DNA from: Pseudomonas iridis
GTDB taxonomy: Bacteria > Pseudomonadota > Gammaproteobacteria > Pseudomonadales > Pseudomonadaceae
DNA: 64,000 nt
Direction: 5' to 3'
Assembly: GCF_017980685.1 (NCBI RefSeq)
Contig: NZ_JACXXO010000012.1
Span: 82,465-146,464, forward strand
Below the pieces are notes generated by a model. It saw nothing but the letters and a program-made list of their open reading frames with translations, was not told the origin of the DNA and did not search any database. Of this stretch, positions 44,927-54,423 are shown in pieces (the stretch's first letter is position 1; the number at the start of each line of letters is the position of its first letter). A program made the translations under genes and the position numbers.

Positions 44927-46441
44927 ATGCTCGAACAGTACGTCAAAAAGATCCTCACCTCGCGCGTTTATGACGTTGCCGTAGAAACCCCACTGCAGAA
45001 TGCTCGCCAGCTCTCCGAGCGGCTGGGTAATGACATTTGGCTCAAGCGCGAAGACTTGCAGCCCGTGTTCTCCTTCAAGATTCGCGGCGCCTACAACAAG
45101 CTGACCCAGTTGACCGACGAAGAGCGCGCCCGTGGCGTGGTCACCGCGTCGGCGGGCAATCATGCGCAAGGTCTGGCCCTGGCGGCGAAAGTGCTGGGCG
45201 TGAAAGCCACCATCGTCATGCCCAAGACCACCCCGGAAATCAAGGTCGAAGGCGTGCGTTCGCGTGGCGGCAAAGTGGTGCTGCACGGTGATTCGTTCCC
45301 GGAAGCCCTGGCCTACTCGCTGAAACTGGTCGACGAAAAAGGCTACGTCTACATCCACCCGTACGACGATCCGCATACCATTGCCGGGCAGGGCACCGTG
45401 GCGATGGAGATACTGCGCCAGCACCCGCAACCGCTGGACGCGATTTTCGTCCCGGTCGGCGGCGGCGGGTTGATTGCCGGCATCGCTGCTTACGTGAAAT
45501 ACCTGCGTCCGGACATCAAAGTCATCGGCGTCGAGCCGGACGATTCCAACTGCCTGCAAGCGGCGATGGCTGCCGGTGAGCGCGTCGTGCTGCCGACCGT
45601 GGGCATCTTCGCCGACGGCGTGGCGGTGGCCCAGATTGGTCAGCACACCTTCGACATCTGCAAAGACCATGTGGATGAAGTGATCACCGTGAGCACCGAC
45701 GAAATCTGTGCGGCGATCAAGGATATCTACGACGATACCCGCTCGATCACCGAACCTGCCGGCGCCTTGGGTGTGGCCGGGATCAAGAAGTACGTCGAAC
45801 AGCGCGGCGTCAGCGGCAAGACCTTCGTCGCCATCGACTCGGGCGCCAACGTCAACTTCGATCGCCTGCGCCACGTCGCCGAGCGTGCCGAACTGGGCGA
45901 GGGCCGCGAAGCGATCATCGCCGTGACCATCCCCGAGCAGGCCGGCAGCTTCAAGGCGTTTTGCGAGGCCATCGGCAAGCGCCAGATCACCGAATTCAAC
46001 TACCGCTACAACACCGGCAGCGAAGCGCACATCTTCGTTGGCGTGCAGACTCACCCGGAGAACGACCCGCGCAGTGCATTGCTGGCGAGCCTGACCGAGC
46101 AGGGTTTCCCGGTGCTGGACCTGACTGACAACGAACTGGCCAAGTTGCACATCCGCCATATGGTCGGTGGGCGCGCGGCGCACGTGGTTGATGAAGTGGT
46201 GCTGCGCTTCGAATTCCCGGAACGACCGGGCGCGCTGTTCAACTTTCTCAACAAGCTCGGCGGGCGCTGGAATATCTCGATGTTCCACTACCGCAACCAC
46301 GGCGCGGCGGACGGCCGTGTGGTCGCCGGCCTGCAAGTACCCCACGATGAACGTCATCTGGTGCCGGCGGCGCTGGCGGAAATCGGTTATCCCTACTGGG
46401 ACGAAAGCGACAACCCGGCCTATAAGCTGTTTCTTGGCTGA
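44927..46441 (+). CDS. ilvA: Biosynthetic threonine ammonia-lyase
   Basis: A 504-residue PLP enzyme that converts threonine to 2-oxobutyrate for isoleucine synthesis. PLP lysine K51 in SFKIRGAYNK, SAGNHAQGLAL, VPVGGGGLIAG (phosphate loop) and two C-terminal ACT-like regulatory repeats (about 330–400 EAIIAVTIPEQAGSFKAFCE; about 425–500 EVVLRFEFPERPGALFNFLN), which carry isoleucine/valine control in the biosynthetic enzyme. This length excludes the short catabolic type. ATG 44927. Confidence 0.96.
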   Translation: MLEQYVKKILTSRVYDVAVETPLQNARQLSERLGNDIWLKREDLQPVFSFKIRGAYNKLTQLTDEERARGVVTASAGNHAQGLALAAKVLGVKATIVMPKTTPEIKVEGVRSRGGKVVLHGDSFPEALAYSLKLVDEKGYVYIHPYDDPHTIAGQGTVAMEILRQHPQPLDAIFVPVGGGGLIAGIAAYVKYLRPDIKVIGVEPDDSNCLQAAMAAGERVVLPTVGIFADGVAVAQIGQHTFDICKDHVDEVITVSTDEICAAIKDIYDDTRSITEPAGALGVAGIKKYVEQRGVSGKTFVAIDSGANVNFDRLRHVAERAELGEGREAIIAVTIPEQAGSFKAFCEAIGKRQITEFNYRYNTGSEAHIFVGVQTHPENDPRSALLASLTEQGFPVLDLTDNELAKLHIRHMVGGRAAHVVDEVVLRFEFPERPGALFNFLNKLGGRWNISMFHYRNHGAADGRVVAGLQVPHDERHLVPAALAEIGYPYWDESDNPAYKLFLG

Positions 46442-46481
46442 ACGGCTACGCTGATGGGCACGACCCAAGGAAGAGAAATAC

Positions 46482-46895
46482 ATGGAAACCCTGACAACCC
46501 TGAAAGTCCTTCACGTCGCGGCGACCGTGGTCATACTCGCGAGCGGGCTGGGGCTTGCCGCTCTGACCTGGCGTAATCGCAGCGAAGGGCCGGCCAGCAC
46601 GATGCAGCGTCCGTGGCTGTTTATCTGGTGTTTGATGCTGATCGGTATGCTGAGCATGCCTTTCACCGGCTGGTGGCTGGTGCACCTGATCGGCTGGCCG
46701 CTTGGGCAGTTCTGGATTCTGGGGTCCAGCGTGATCTATGCCGTGGCAACGTTCAGTGCGGTCTGGCTGCTTGTGCGGCTTAATCGGCTGTGGACAACCG
46801 GGATGGGCAACCGCAAATTCAATCTGGCGCTGGCCATTGTGAGCGGCGTCGGATTTCTCGCCATTGCGGCGTTGATGGGGGCCAAGCCGGTTTAA
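46482..46895 (+). CDS. DUF2269-type integral membrane protein
   Basis: A 137-residue protein with four hydrophobic helices (LHVAATVVILASGLGLAAL; PWLFIWCLMLIGMLSMPFTG; FWILGSSVIYAVATFSAVWL; FNLALAIVSGVGFLAIAALM), fitting the DUF2269 family, whose function is not known. ATG 46482 follows AAGGAAGAG. It lies 40 bases downstream of ilvA on the same strand and may be co-transcribed. Confidence 0.85.
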   Translation: METLTTLKVLHVAATVVILASGLGLAALTWRNRSEGPASTMQRPWLFIWCLMLIGMLSMPFTGWWLVHLIGWPLGQFWILGSSVIYAVATFSAVWLLVRLNRLWTTGMGNRKFNLALAIVSGVGFLAIAALMGAKPV

Positions 46896-46919
46896 GGCTT
46901 GAGGCCGAGTCGACCCAAA

Positions 46920-47010
46920 TCGCTGGCAAGCCAGCTCCCACAGGTTTTTGAGGTGTCCACAAAATTTGTGTCCACTGATAGTCCCTGTGGGAGCTGGCTT
47001 GCCAGCGATG
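46920..47010. repeat. REPIN, type A
   Basis: TCGCTGGCAAGCCAGCTCCC and GGGAGCTGGCTTGCCAGCGA inverted around about 40 bases, at the end of two convergent genes. Confidence 0.92.
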
Positions 47011-47016
47011 GCGTCA

Positions 47017-47673
47017 TCAGTCGCGCAGAGTCATTACCGGCCAGCCGCGTTTTTCGGCTTCAGCGCGCAAATTCGGATCCGGATCAACCGCTACCGGATT
47101 CGCTACCTGCTCCAGCAGCGGCAGGTCATTCATCGAATCGCTGTAGAAATAGCTGTCTTGCAGCGAATACCCGGTCTCTTCCAGCCAACGATTCAGGCGC
47201 GTTACCTTGCCTTCACGGAAGCACGGAACGTCGGTGCTGCGCCCGGTGTAGCGGCCATCAATCATTTCGCATTCAGTAGCGATCAGGGTTCCAACACCCA
47301 GACGCGCAGCGATCGGCGCGGTGACGAAGCGGTTGGTCGCCGTGATGATCACCAGTTTGTCGCCGGCGTCGCGGTGCTTTTTCAGCAGTTCCAGCGCCTT
47401 GGGCAGCATGATCGGCTCGATGCAGTCGCGCATGTAGTCGCGGTGCCATTGATCGAGCACGGCCATGTCGGTGCGACCGAGGATCTCCAGGCAGAAGTTC
47501 AGGTACGCGGCGTTATCCAGTTTGCCGGCCAGGTAATCCTGGTAGAACTCGTCGTTGCGCGTCTTGTACGCAATCGGGTCGAGGAAGCCGCGCTCGCACA
47601 GATAGTCGCCCCAAGCGTGATCGCTGTCGCCGCCCAGAAGGGTGTTGTCCAAATCGAATAGAGCCAGGCGCAT
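47017..47673 (-). CDS. HAD-family phosphatase (HAD-IB, SerB-like)
   Basis: A 218-residue HAD hydrolase. Motif I DLDNTLL (D7, D9), motif II ITATNRFVTAPI (T/S), motif III lysine in FREGKVTRLNRW, motif IV YSDSMNDLPLLE. The layout is the HAD-IB subgroup, which includes phosphoserine and histidinol-phosphate phosphatases. Function beyond phosphatase is not assigned. Divergent from rppH, 143 bases away. Confidence 0.9.
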   Translation of the reverse strand: MRLALFDLDNTLLGGDSDHAWGDYLCERGFLDPIAYKTRNDEFYQDYLAGKLDNAAYLNFCLEILGRTDMAVLDQWHRDYMRDCIEPIMLPKALELLKKHRDAGDKLVIITATNRFVTAPIAARLGVGTLIATECEMIDGRYTGRSTDVPCFREGKVTRLNRWLEETGYSLQDSYFYSDSMNDLPLLEQVANPVAVDPDPNLRAEAEKRGWPVMTLRD

Positions 47674-47816
47674 TGCAGTTACCCGCTGATAAGTCTGTAA
47701 AAAGGCGACAAGAATACGGTCTTTTCACAAGAGTGCACATAAGGTAGGAAGCTTCGTTGCCGCCTTATGAACCTTTGTGGAACAATGCGGCGACATGCGT
47801 TTGCGAGGTTGTGCCC

Positions 47817-48296
47817 GTGATCGACCCCGATGGTTTCCGCCCCAATGTCGGGATCATTCTGACGAATGACGCCGGCCAGGTGCTATGGGCTCGCCGTATC
47901 AATCAAGATGCCTGGCAGTTTCCGCAAGGGGGAATCAACCCTGAGGAGACGCCGGAAGACGCCTTGTACCGCGAGCTGAACGAAGAAGTTGGCCTGGAAC
48001 GTGAAGATGTTGAAATACTGGCCTGTACTCGAGGCTGGTTGCGCTATCGTTTGCCGCAACGTCTGGTGCGTACCCACAGCCAACCGCTGTGCATCGGCCA
48101 GAAACAGAAATGGTTTCTCCTGCGCCTGATCTCCAACGAGCAACGGGTGCGGATGGATTTGACCGGTAAACCGGAGTTCGATGGCTGGCGCTGGGTCAGC
48201 TATTGGTATCCGTTGGGCCAGGTGGTGACATTCAAGCGCGAGGTGTATCGCCGCGCCCTCAAAGAGCTTGCCCCGCGCCTTTTAGCGCGCGACTGA
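47817..48296 (+). CDS. rppH: RNA 5'-pyrophosphohydrolase
   Basis: A 159-residue Nudix hydrolase that removes pyrophosphate from the 5' end of mRNAs and starts RNase E decay. Nudix residues: GG at 38–39 in [20 protein letters not shown]52, E53, E56, E57 in [12 protein letters not shown] 47817 is used as start, with GAGG upstream; [15 protein letters not shown] is the usual N-terminus of RppH, whereas the longer frame has none. It is 22 bases before ptsP, as in other Pseudomonas. Confidence 0.95.
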
Positions 48297-48318
48297 CGAC
48301 GGAGTTCGACCCCGAGCC

Positions 48319-50598
48319 ATGCTCAATACGCTGCGCAAGATCGTCCAGGAAGTTAACTCCGCCAAGGATCTCAAGGCGGCGTTGGGGATTATTGTGTTGC
48401 GCGTCAAAGAGGCCATGGGCAGCCAGGTCTGCTCGGTCTACCTGCTTGATCCCGAGACCAACCGCTTCGTCCTGATGGCCACCGAGGGCTTGAACAAGCG
48501 CTCGATCGGCAAGGTCAGCATGGCACCCAACGAAGGTCTGGTCGGTCTGGTCGGCACGCGTGAAGAACCCCTGAACCTCGAAAACGCCGCGGATCACCCG
48601 CGCTATCGCTACTTCGCCGAAACCGGCGAGGAGCGCTATGCCTCGTTCCTCGGTGCACCGATCATTCACCACCGCCGCGTCGTCGGCGTGTTGGTTATCC
48701 AGCAGAAAGAGCGTCGCCAGTTCGACGAAGGTGAAGAAGCCTTCCTCGTAACCATGAGCGCGCAGCTCGCAGGCGTTATCGCCCACGCCGAGGCTACGGG
48801 GTCGATTCGTGGTCTGGGCCGTCAGGGCAAGGGTATTCAGGAAGCCAAATTCGTCGGCGTGCCGGGCTCGCCGGGTGCGGCGGTCGGTACCGCGGTGGTC
48901 ATGCTGCCGCCTGCCGACCTGGACGTGGTGCCGGACAAGACCATCACCGACATCAATGCCGAACTTGGCTTGTTCAAGACCGCCATCGAAGGCGTGCGCG
49001 CCGACATGCGCGCACTGTCCGCCAAACTGGCGACCCAATTGCGCCCGGAAGAGCGCGCGCTGTTCGACGTCTACCTGATGATGCTCGACGATGCTTCGCT
49101 GGGCAGCGAAATCACCACGGTGATCAAGACCGGCCAGTGGGCCCAGGGCGCACTGCGCCAAGTGGTCACCGAACACGTCAACCGTTTTGAACTGATGGAC
49201 GACGCCTACCTGCGCGAGCGGGCATCGGACGTCAAAGACCTCGGTCGCCGTCTGCTTGCCTACTTGCAGGAAGAGCGTCAGCAGAATCTGGTCTACCCGG
49301 AAAAAACCATTCTGGTCAGCGAAGAGCTGACCCCGGCGATGCTCGGCGAAGTGCCGGAAGGCACGCTGGTCGGTCTGGTTTCGGTACTCGGTTCGGGTAA
49401 CTCCCACGTCGCGATCCTGGCCCGGGCCATGGGCATTCCGACGGTAATGGGTCTGGTCGACCTGCCGTACGCCAAGGTCGACGGTATCGAATTGATCGTC
49501 GACGGCACACGCGGCGAGGTCTACACCAACCCCAGCGAAGTACTGCGCAAGCAGTTCGCCGAGGTGGTGGAAGAAGAGAAACAACTGGCGCTGGGTCTCG
49601 ACACCTTGCGCGACCTGCCCTGCGTGACCCTCGATGGCCACCGCATGCCGCTGTGGGTCAACACCGGCCTGCTGGCGGACGTGGCGCGGGCGCAGAAGCG
49701 CGGCGCCGAAGGTGTCGGTCTGTACCGCACCGAAGTGCCGTTCATGATTAACCAGCGCTTCCCGAGCGAAAAAGAACAACTGGCGATCTACCGTGAGCAG
49801 CTCGCCGCGTTCCACCCGCAACCGGTGACCATGCGCAGCCTCGACATCGGCGGTGACAAGTCGCTGTCGTACTTCCCGATCAAGGAAGACAATCCGTTCC
49901 TCGGCTGGCGCGGGATCCGCGTGACCCTCGATCACCCGGAAATCTTCCTGGTGCAGACCCGCGCGATGCTCAAGGCCAGCGAGGGCTTGAACAACCTGCG
50001 CATTCTGCTGCCGATGATCTCCGGCACCCACGAACTCGAAGAAGCCCTGCACCTGATCCACCGGGCCTGGGGCGAAGTGCGCGACGAGGGCACCGACGTG
50101 CCGATGCCGCCGATTGGCGTGATGATCGAGATTCCGGCAGCGGTGTATCAGACCAAGGAACTGGCGCGGCAAGTGGACTTCCTGTCGGTCGGCTCCAACG
50201 ACCTGACCCAGTACCTGCTGGCAGTCGATCGCAACAACCCGCGCGTCGCCGACCTCTACGACTACCTGCACCCGGCTGTGCTGCAAGCCTTGCAAAACGT
50301 GGTGCGCGACGCCCATGCCGAAGGCAAGCCGGTCAGTATCTGCGGCGAGATGGCCGGTGATCCGGCAGCGGCGGTGCTGTTGATGGCGATGGGTTTCGAC
50401 AGCCTGTCGATGAACGCCACCAACTTGCCGAAGGTGAAGTGGATGCTGCGTCAGGTGAACCTGAGCAAGGCCAAGGAGTTGCTGGCCGAGCTGATGACCA
50501 TCGACAATCCGCAAGTTATCCACAGCTCACTGCAATTGGCGCTGAAGAATCTCGGTTTGTCGAAGATGAATCCGCCGGCGGTCAACAAGGCCCTCTAA
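48319..50598 (+). CDS. ptsP: Phosphoenolpyruvate–protein phosphotransferase of the nitrogen PTS (EI-Ntr)
   Basis: A 759-residue protein with an N-terminal GAF domain (about 1–160; senses glutamine/2-oxoglutarate state in homologues) followed by an enzyme I module. The phosphorylated histidine is H363 in GSGNSHVAILARAMGIPTV; the PEP-binding C-domain has GVGLYRTEVPFM, MRSLDIGGDKSLSYF and VGSNDLTQYLLAVDRNN. It transfers phosphate to NPr/EIIA-Ntr, whose genes are elsewhere. Co-transcribed with rppH. Confidence 0.96.
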   Translation: MLNTLRKIVQEVNSAKDLKAALGIIVLRVKEAMGSQVCSVYLLDPETNRFVLMATEGLNKRSIGKVSMAPNEGLVGLVGTREEPLNLENAADHPRYRYFAETGEERYASFLGAPIIHHRRVVGVLVIQQKERRQFDEGEEAFLVTMSAQLAGVIAHAEATGSIRGLGRQGKGIQEAKFVGVPGSPGAAVGTAVVMLPPADLDVVPDKTITDINAELGLFKTAIEGVRADMRALSAKLATQLRPEERALFDVYLMMLDDASLGSEITTVIKTGQWAQGALRQVVTEHVNRFELMDDAYLRERASDVKDLGRRLLAYLQEERQQNLVYPEKTILVSEELTPAMLGEVPEGTLVGLVSVLGSGNSHVAILARAMGIPTVMGLVDLPYAKVDGIELIVDGTRGEVYTNPSEVLRKQFAEVVEEEKQLALGLDTLRDLPCVTLDGHRMPLWVNTGLLADVARAQKRGAEGVGLYRTEVPFMINQRFPSEKEQLAIYREQLAAFHPQPVTMRSLDIGGDKSLSYFPIKEDNPFLGWRGIRVTLDHPEIFLVQTRAMLKASEGLNNLRILLPMISGTHELEEALHLIHRAWGEVRDEGTDVPMPPIGVMIEIPAAVYQTKELARQVDFLSVGSNDLTQYLLAVDRNNPRVADLYDYLHPAVLQALQNVVRDAHAEGKPVSICGEMAGDPAAAVLLMAMGFDSLSMNATNLPKVKWMLRQVNLSKAKELLAELMTIDNPQVIHSSLQLALKNLGLSKMNPPAVNKAL

Positions 50599-50612
50599 AA
50601 GGCCAATGGCCT

Positions 50613-50705
50613 CATCGCTGGCAAGCCAGCTCCCACAGGGGTCTTCAGTGAACACGACATCTGTGAGCACCCAAGAAACCTGTGGGAGCTGGCTTTCCAG
50701 CGATA
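50613..50705. repeat. REPIN, type A
   Basis: CATCGCTGGCAAGCCAGC and GCTGGCTTTCCAGCGAT (one mismatch in the right core) inverted around about 40 bases. Confidence 0.88.
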
Positions 50706-50724
50706 GCGTCAGTCCAGACGCCGC

Positions 50725-51471
50725 CTAAATCAAAATCTCCACCTCGCCCAGATGCCCGCCATAGGGCCCAAAACTGCGCTCCACCATCCGCCGCGTCCCA
50801 TCCGCCTGCACAATCAGCGCTGTACTCGCCCGCGTCCCGTAACTCTGGCTGGCAATAAACACACTCGACAGCAGTGATTCAGTCGCAAGCCCCACGCCGG
50901 TATCCGGCAACTCGGCAAACGGCGCCGTCTGTGCATCGCCAAGCAACTCCAGCAACCGCGCAGGCGTCGGATCCTCCAGCACCGCGCTCAACGCTGCCTT
51001 GGCCTTGAGCAACTTCGGCCACGGTGTATCCAGCCCGGCATTGGATAACCCGTAGACCCCGGACTCCAGCATCACCGGCTCGGACATCCGCGCATTGAAG
51101 TGCCACAGTTCATGGTGGTTGCCGAGCAGCAGGTTGAAACCCGCGTAGTCCGGCGAGCGGTCGACCACGTCAGCCAGATAATCCTCCAGCGACTGATCCC
51201 CCGTGAGAAACCCGGCCACCAGCTCGCCCCGCGATTTACGCGCCGGTGGCTGATGCGGGTCACGGATATTGGTCAATGCGGCGAAGCGCCCATTGGCACC
51301 GATCCCCAGCCAGGTACCCCCGGCCTCGAGATCGCGCCCGGCATGCACCTGCGGCGTCTCCGGCCATTGCGCCAGCGGCAGGCTTGGGCGGGCGTAGAAC
51401 TCGTCACGGTTGGCTGCGACGATCAGCGGTTGAGCATGGTCCGGGCGCCAGGCGAAAACGATCAGGCACAT
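50725..51471 (-). CDS. NRDE-family (Ntn-hydrolase-like) protein
   Basis: A 248-residue protein of the NRDE/TANGO2 family. The N-terminus MCLIVFAWRPDHAQPLIVAA continues into NRDE (residues 21–24), the family hallmark, then GGTWLGIGANGRFAALTNIRD and a short RGELVAGFLTG. Cys2 could be the N-terminal nucleophile after Met removal, as in Ntn hydrolases; no activity is established. Divergent from the TauE/SafE gene. Confidence 0.9.
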   Translation of the reverse strand: MCLIVFAWRPDHAQPLIVAANRDEFYARPSLPLAQWPETPQVHAGRDLEAGGTWLGIGANGRFAALTNIRDPHQPPARKSRGELVAGFLTGDQSLEDYLADVVDRSPDYAGFNLLLGNHHELWHFNARMSEPVMLESGVYGLSNAGLDTPWPKLLKAKAALSAVLEDPTPARLLELLGDAQTAPFAELPDTGVGLATESLLSSVFIASQSYGTRASTALIVQADGTRRMVERSFGPYGGHLGEVEILI

Positions 51472-51601
51472 AAGGTGGTCCTTGTGTGTTTTTTGCTCAC
51501 TCTACGCATCCGGCGTCCGCGCATCCATCGCAAGTGGAGCGGAAGGGTGTGCATCCGTTACCATGCCGCTCCGGTTTTGCGGATGCGTCAGGGAGACGGT
51601 C

Positions 51602-52384
51602 ATGGAATTTCTGCTTTATCTGGCGCTGGGCGCCTGTGCGGGCGTGTTGGCCGGGCTGTTCGGGGTTGGCGGCGGGATCATCATTGTTCCGGTGCTGGTG
51701 TTCAGTTTCACCTTGCAGGGCTTTGATCCGTCGATCCTCACGCATCTGGCGGTCGGTACTTCGCTGGCGACGATCATCTTCACCTCGGTCAATGCCGTGC
51801 GTGAGCATCATCGACGAGGCGCGGTGCAGTGGCCGATTTTTGTCTGGATGGCGGTCGGGATCCTGATCGGTGCCGGTTTGGGCGCCCTGACTGCCGAAGC
51901 CATTTCCGGTCCGAACCTGCAGAAAATCATTGGCGTGTTTGCCTTGGCGATTGCGGTGCAACTCGCGCTGGACGTCAAACCCAAGGCCAGCCGCACGGTG
52001 CCTGGCAAGGCTGCGCTGGCGGCCGCCGGCAGCGTAATAGGTTGGGCCTCGGCGATTTTCGGCGTCGGTGGTGGCTCGCTTACCGTGCCGTTTTTGACCT
52101 GGCGCAGCGTACCGATGCAGCAAGCGGTCGCCACGTCGTCGGCCTGCGGGCTGCCGATTGCGCTGGTCAGTGCTTTAAGTTTCATGATTTTGGGGTGGCA
52201 CGATGCGCGGTTGCCGGCCCATAGTCTCGGTTTTATCTATTTGCCGGCGCTGCTGGGCATTGCCCTGACCAGCATGGTCTTCGCGCGTTTTGGCGCGCGG
52301 CTGGCCCATCGGTTGTCGGCGAAGTTGCTGAAAAGACTGTTCGCCGCTTTGCTGTTCTGCGTGGGATTAAGCTTTCTGCTTTGA
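51602..52384 (+). CDS. TauE/SafE-family membrane permease
   Basis: A 260-residue integral membrane protein with about eight helices. Two inverted similar halves each have a Gly-rich motif: LAGLFGVGGGIIIVPVLV near the start and GWASAIFGVGGGSLTVPFLTW in the middle. Family members export sulfite, sulfoacetate or related anions. The start at 51602 is chosen because the longer frame is not hydrophobic. It is upstream of lgt–thyA. Substrate not readable; not adjacent to the ssu genes. Confidence 0.9.
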   Translation: MEFLLYLALGACAGVLAGLFGVGGGIIIVPVLVFSFTLQGFDPSILTHLAVGTSLATIIFTSVNAVREHHRRGAVQWPIFVWMAVGILIGAGLGALTAEAISGPNLQKIIGVFALAIAVQLALDVKPKASRTVPGKAALAAAGSVIGWASAIFGVGGGSLTVPFLTWRSVPMQQAVATSSACGLPIALVSALSFMILGWHDARLPAHSLGFIYLPALLGIALTSMVFARFGARLAHRLSAKLLKRLFAALLFCVGLSFLL

Positions 52385-52463
52385 CCACGTGGCAATCCTG
52401 GCTTAATCCTGAGGTGGCAGCGTCGCCCGGGAATTCTGCTTTCAACTCTAACGAGGAGTCGCA

Positions 52464-53279
52464 ATGCTGCCTTACCCGCAGATCGACCCGGTGGCCCTGG
52501 CCATCGGTCCGCTGAAAATCCACTGGTACGGTCTGATGTACCTGATCGGCATCGGCGGTGCGTGGCTGCTGGCGTCGCGCCGGCTCAACCGCTTTGACCC
52601 GACCTGGTCCAAGGAGAAGCTCTCCGATCTGATCTTCTGGCTGTCGATGGGCGTCATTGTTGGCGGACGTCTGGGCTATGTGCTGTTCTACGACCTGAGC
52701 GCGTACCTCGCCAACCCGATGCTGATTTTCGAAGTGTGGAAGGGTGGCATGTCGTTCCACGGCGGTTTCATCGGCGTAATGCTTGCGGCCTTGTGGTTCG
52801 GCAAGCGCAATGGCAAGTCGTTCTTCCAGCTGATGGACTTCGTCGCGCCGATGGTGCCGATCGGTCTTGGCGCCGGGCGTATCGGCAACTTCATCAACGC
52901 CGAACTGTGGGGCAAGGCGACCGACGTGCCGTGGGCCATGGTCTTCCCGCCGTTCAGCGACCCGGCACAACTGCCGCGTCACCCGTCGCAGCTGTATCAG
53001 TTCGCGCTCGAAGGCGTGGCGCTGTTCCTGATCCTGTGGCTGTTCTCGCGCAAACCGCGTCCGACCATGGCCGTATCGGGTATGTTCGCGCTGTTCTACG
53101 GGATCTTCCGGTTCATCGTCGAGTTCGTCCGCGTACCGGACGCCCAGTTGGGCTATCTGGCCTGGAACTGGCTGACCATGGGCCAGGTGCTGTGCGTACC
53201 GATGATCGTCGGCGGGTTGTTCCTGATCTGGCTGGCCTATCGTCGCGCGCCGGCAGCACCACTCGCTCCGACGGCTTAA
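52464..53279 (+). CDS. lgt: Phosphatidylglycerol–prolipoprotein diacylglyceryl transferase
   Basis: A 271-residue inner-membrane enzyme that attaches diacylglyceryl to the lipobox cysteine. Key residues: H99 in MSFHGGFIG and R139 in GAGRIGNFINAELWG, which are H103 and R143 in E. coli. About seven helices. ATG 52464 follows CGAGGAG. It is 50 bases upstream of thyA, a pairing typical of gamma-proteobacteria. Confidence 0.96.
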   Translation: MLPYPQIDPVALAIGPLKIHWYGLMYLIGIGGAWLLASRRLNRFDPTWSKEKLSDLIFWLSMGVIVGGRLGYVLFYDLSAYLANPMLIFEVWKGGMSFHGGFIGVMLAALWFGKRNGKSFFQLMDFVAPMVPIGLGAGRIGNFINAELWGKATDVPWAMVFPPFSDPAQLPRHPSQLYQFALEGVALFLILWLFSRKPRPTMAVSGMFALFYGIFRFIVEFVRVPDAQLGYLAWNWLTMGQVLCVPMIVGGLFLIWLAYRRAPAAPLAPTA

Positions 53280-53287
53280 ACTACGAA

Positions 53288-53308
53288 CCCCGGCGCGCGA
53301 CGCCGGGG
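53288..53308 (+). other. GC-rich hairpin between lgt and thyA
   Basis: CCCCGGCG and CGCCGGGG form an 8-bp stem around CGCGA without a U-tract, 21 bases ahead of the thyA start. It may attenuate or stabilise the transcript. Confidence 0.5.
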
Positions 53309-53329
53309 CTCAAAGGACACAGGTAATTC

Positions 53330-54301
53330 ATGAAGCAATATCTCGAACTGGTCTCGCACGTCATTCAGAACGGCACCAAGCAGGCCAACCGTACCGGCAT
53401 CAACACCATCAGTTTTCCGGGTGCGATGCTGCGTTTCGATCTGCAGGAAGGTTTTCCGGCGATCACCACGCGCAAGATGGCCTTCAAATCGGCCATCGGC
53501 GAGATGTGCGGGTTTCTGCGTGGCGTGAACAACGCGGCTGAATTCCGCGCGTTGGGCTGTAAGGTCTGGGATCAGAACGCCAACGAAAACGCGCAGTGGC
53601 TGGCCAACCCATTCCGTCAGGGCGACGACGACCTCGGCGAAATCTACGGCGTGCAATGGCGCAAATGGCCCGCGTACAAGCAGATTCCGCTGAGCAACAC
53701 CGCCGCCATCGAACAAACCTTGAGCAACGGCTACAAGCAAATCGCTCAAGGCGAAGAAGACGGTCAGGCCTATGTGGTCCTGTACAAAGCCATCGATCAG
53801 GTGCGCCAGTGCGTCGACACGATCATCAACGATCCGGGCAGTCGCCGTATTCTGTTCCACGGCTGGAACGTTGCTCAGCTTGATGAAATGGCCTTGCCGC
53901 CGTGCCATCTGCTGTACCAGTTCCACCCGAATGTCGAGACCAAAGAGATTTCTCTGACCCTCTACATCCGCTCCAACGATCTGGGTCTGGGCACACCGTT
54001 CAACCTGACCGAAGGTGCCGCGCTGCTGAGCCTGATCGGACGCCTGACCGGTTACACGCCGCGCTGGTTCACCTATTTCATCGGTGATGCGCACGTCTAC
54101 GAAAACCACCTGGACATGCTCAACGAACAGCTCAAGCGCGAGCCGTTCGCCATGCCGAAGCTGAAAATCTCGGATCGCGTGCCGGAGTTTGCCAAGACCG
54201 GTGTGTATCAGCCGGAATGGCTGGAATTGGTGGAGCCGAGCGACTTCTCGCTGGAAGGCTACGAGCACCACGCGCCAATGACCGCGCCGATGGCGGTCTG
54301 A
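53330..54301 (+). CDS. thyA: Thymidylate synthase
   Basis: A 323-residue enzyme that methylates dUMP to dTMP with methylenetetrahydrofolate. Catalytic C192 in ALPPCHLLYQF, plus RILFHGWNVAQLDEM and the folate/dUMP region RSNDLGLGTPFNLT. It is about 60 residues longer than the 264-residue E. coli type, mainly because of an insertion around residues 85–155 (after IYGVQWR and before the DPGSRR region). Similar long forms occur in some Pseudomonas. Active-site residues are intact. ATG 53330. Confidence 0.94.
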   Translation: MKQYLELVSHVIQNGTKQANRTGINTISFPGAMLRFDLQEGFPAITTRKMAFKSAIGEMCGFLRGVNNAAEFRALGCKVWDQNANENAQWLANPFRQGDDDLGEIYGVQWRKWPAYKQIPLSNTAAIEQTLSNGYKQIAQGEEDGQAYVVLYKAIDQVRQCVDTIINDPGSRRILFHGWNVAQLDEMALPPCHLLYQFHPNVETKEISLTLYIRSNDLGLGTPFNLTEGAALLSLIGRLTGYTPRWFTYFIGDAHVYENHLDMLNEQLKREPFAMPKLKISDRVPEFAKTGVYQPEWLELVEPSDFSLEGYEHHAPMTAPMAV

Positions 54302-54316
54302 AGGTCTGCCATTAAA

Positions 54317-54409
54317 CCTGTGGGAGCTGGCTTGCCAGCGATTGCGGCGGCACATTTAACATTAATGTGGCTGACAGACCGCTATCGCTGGCAAGCCAGC
54401 TCCCACAGG
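54317..54409. repeat. REPIN, type A
   Basis: TGTGGGAGCTGGCTTGCCAGC at the left and GCTGGCAAGCCAGCTCCCAC at the right inverted around about 45 bases. Here the outer ends face outward relative to the other type A copies. Confidence 0.9.
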
Positions 54410-54423
54410 GATATTCGGTGTTT

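Noticed and set aside
46899..47661. Plus-strand frames opposite the HAD phosphatase
   Set aside because: They run through a REPIN and are antisense to a gene with intact HAD motifs.
48259..50523. A 754-codon frame antisense to ptsP
   Set aside because: Same reason; composition rich in Arg, His, Gln and Val without known motifs, while ptsP is fully recognisable.
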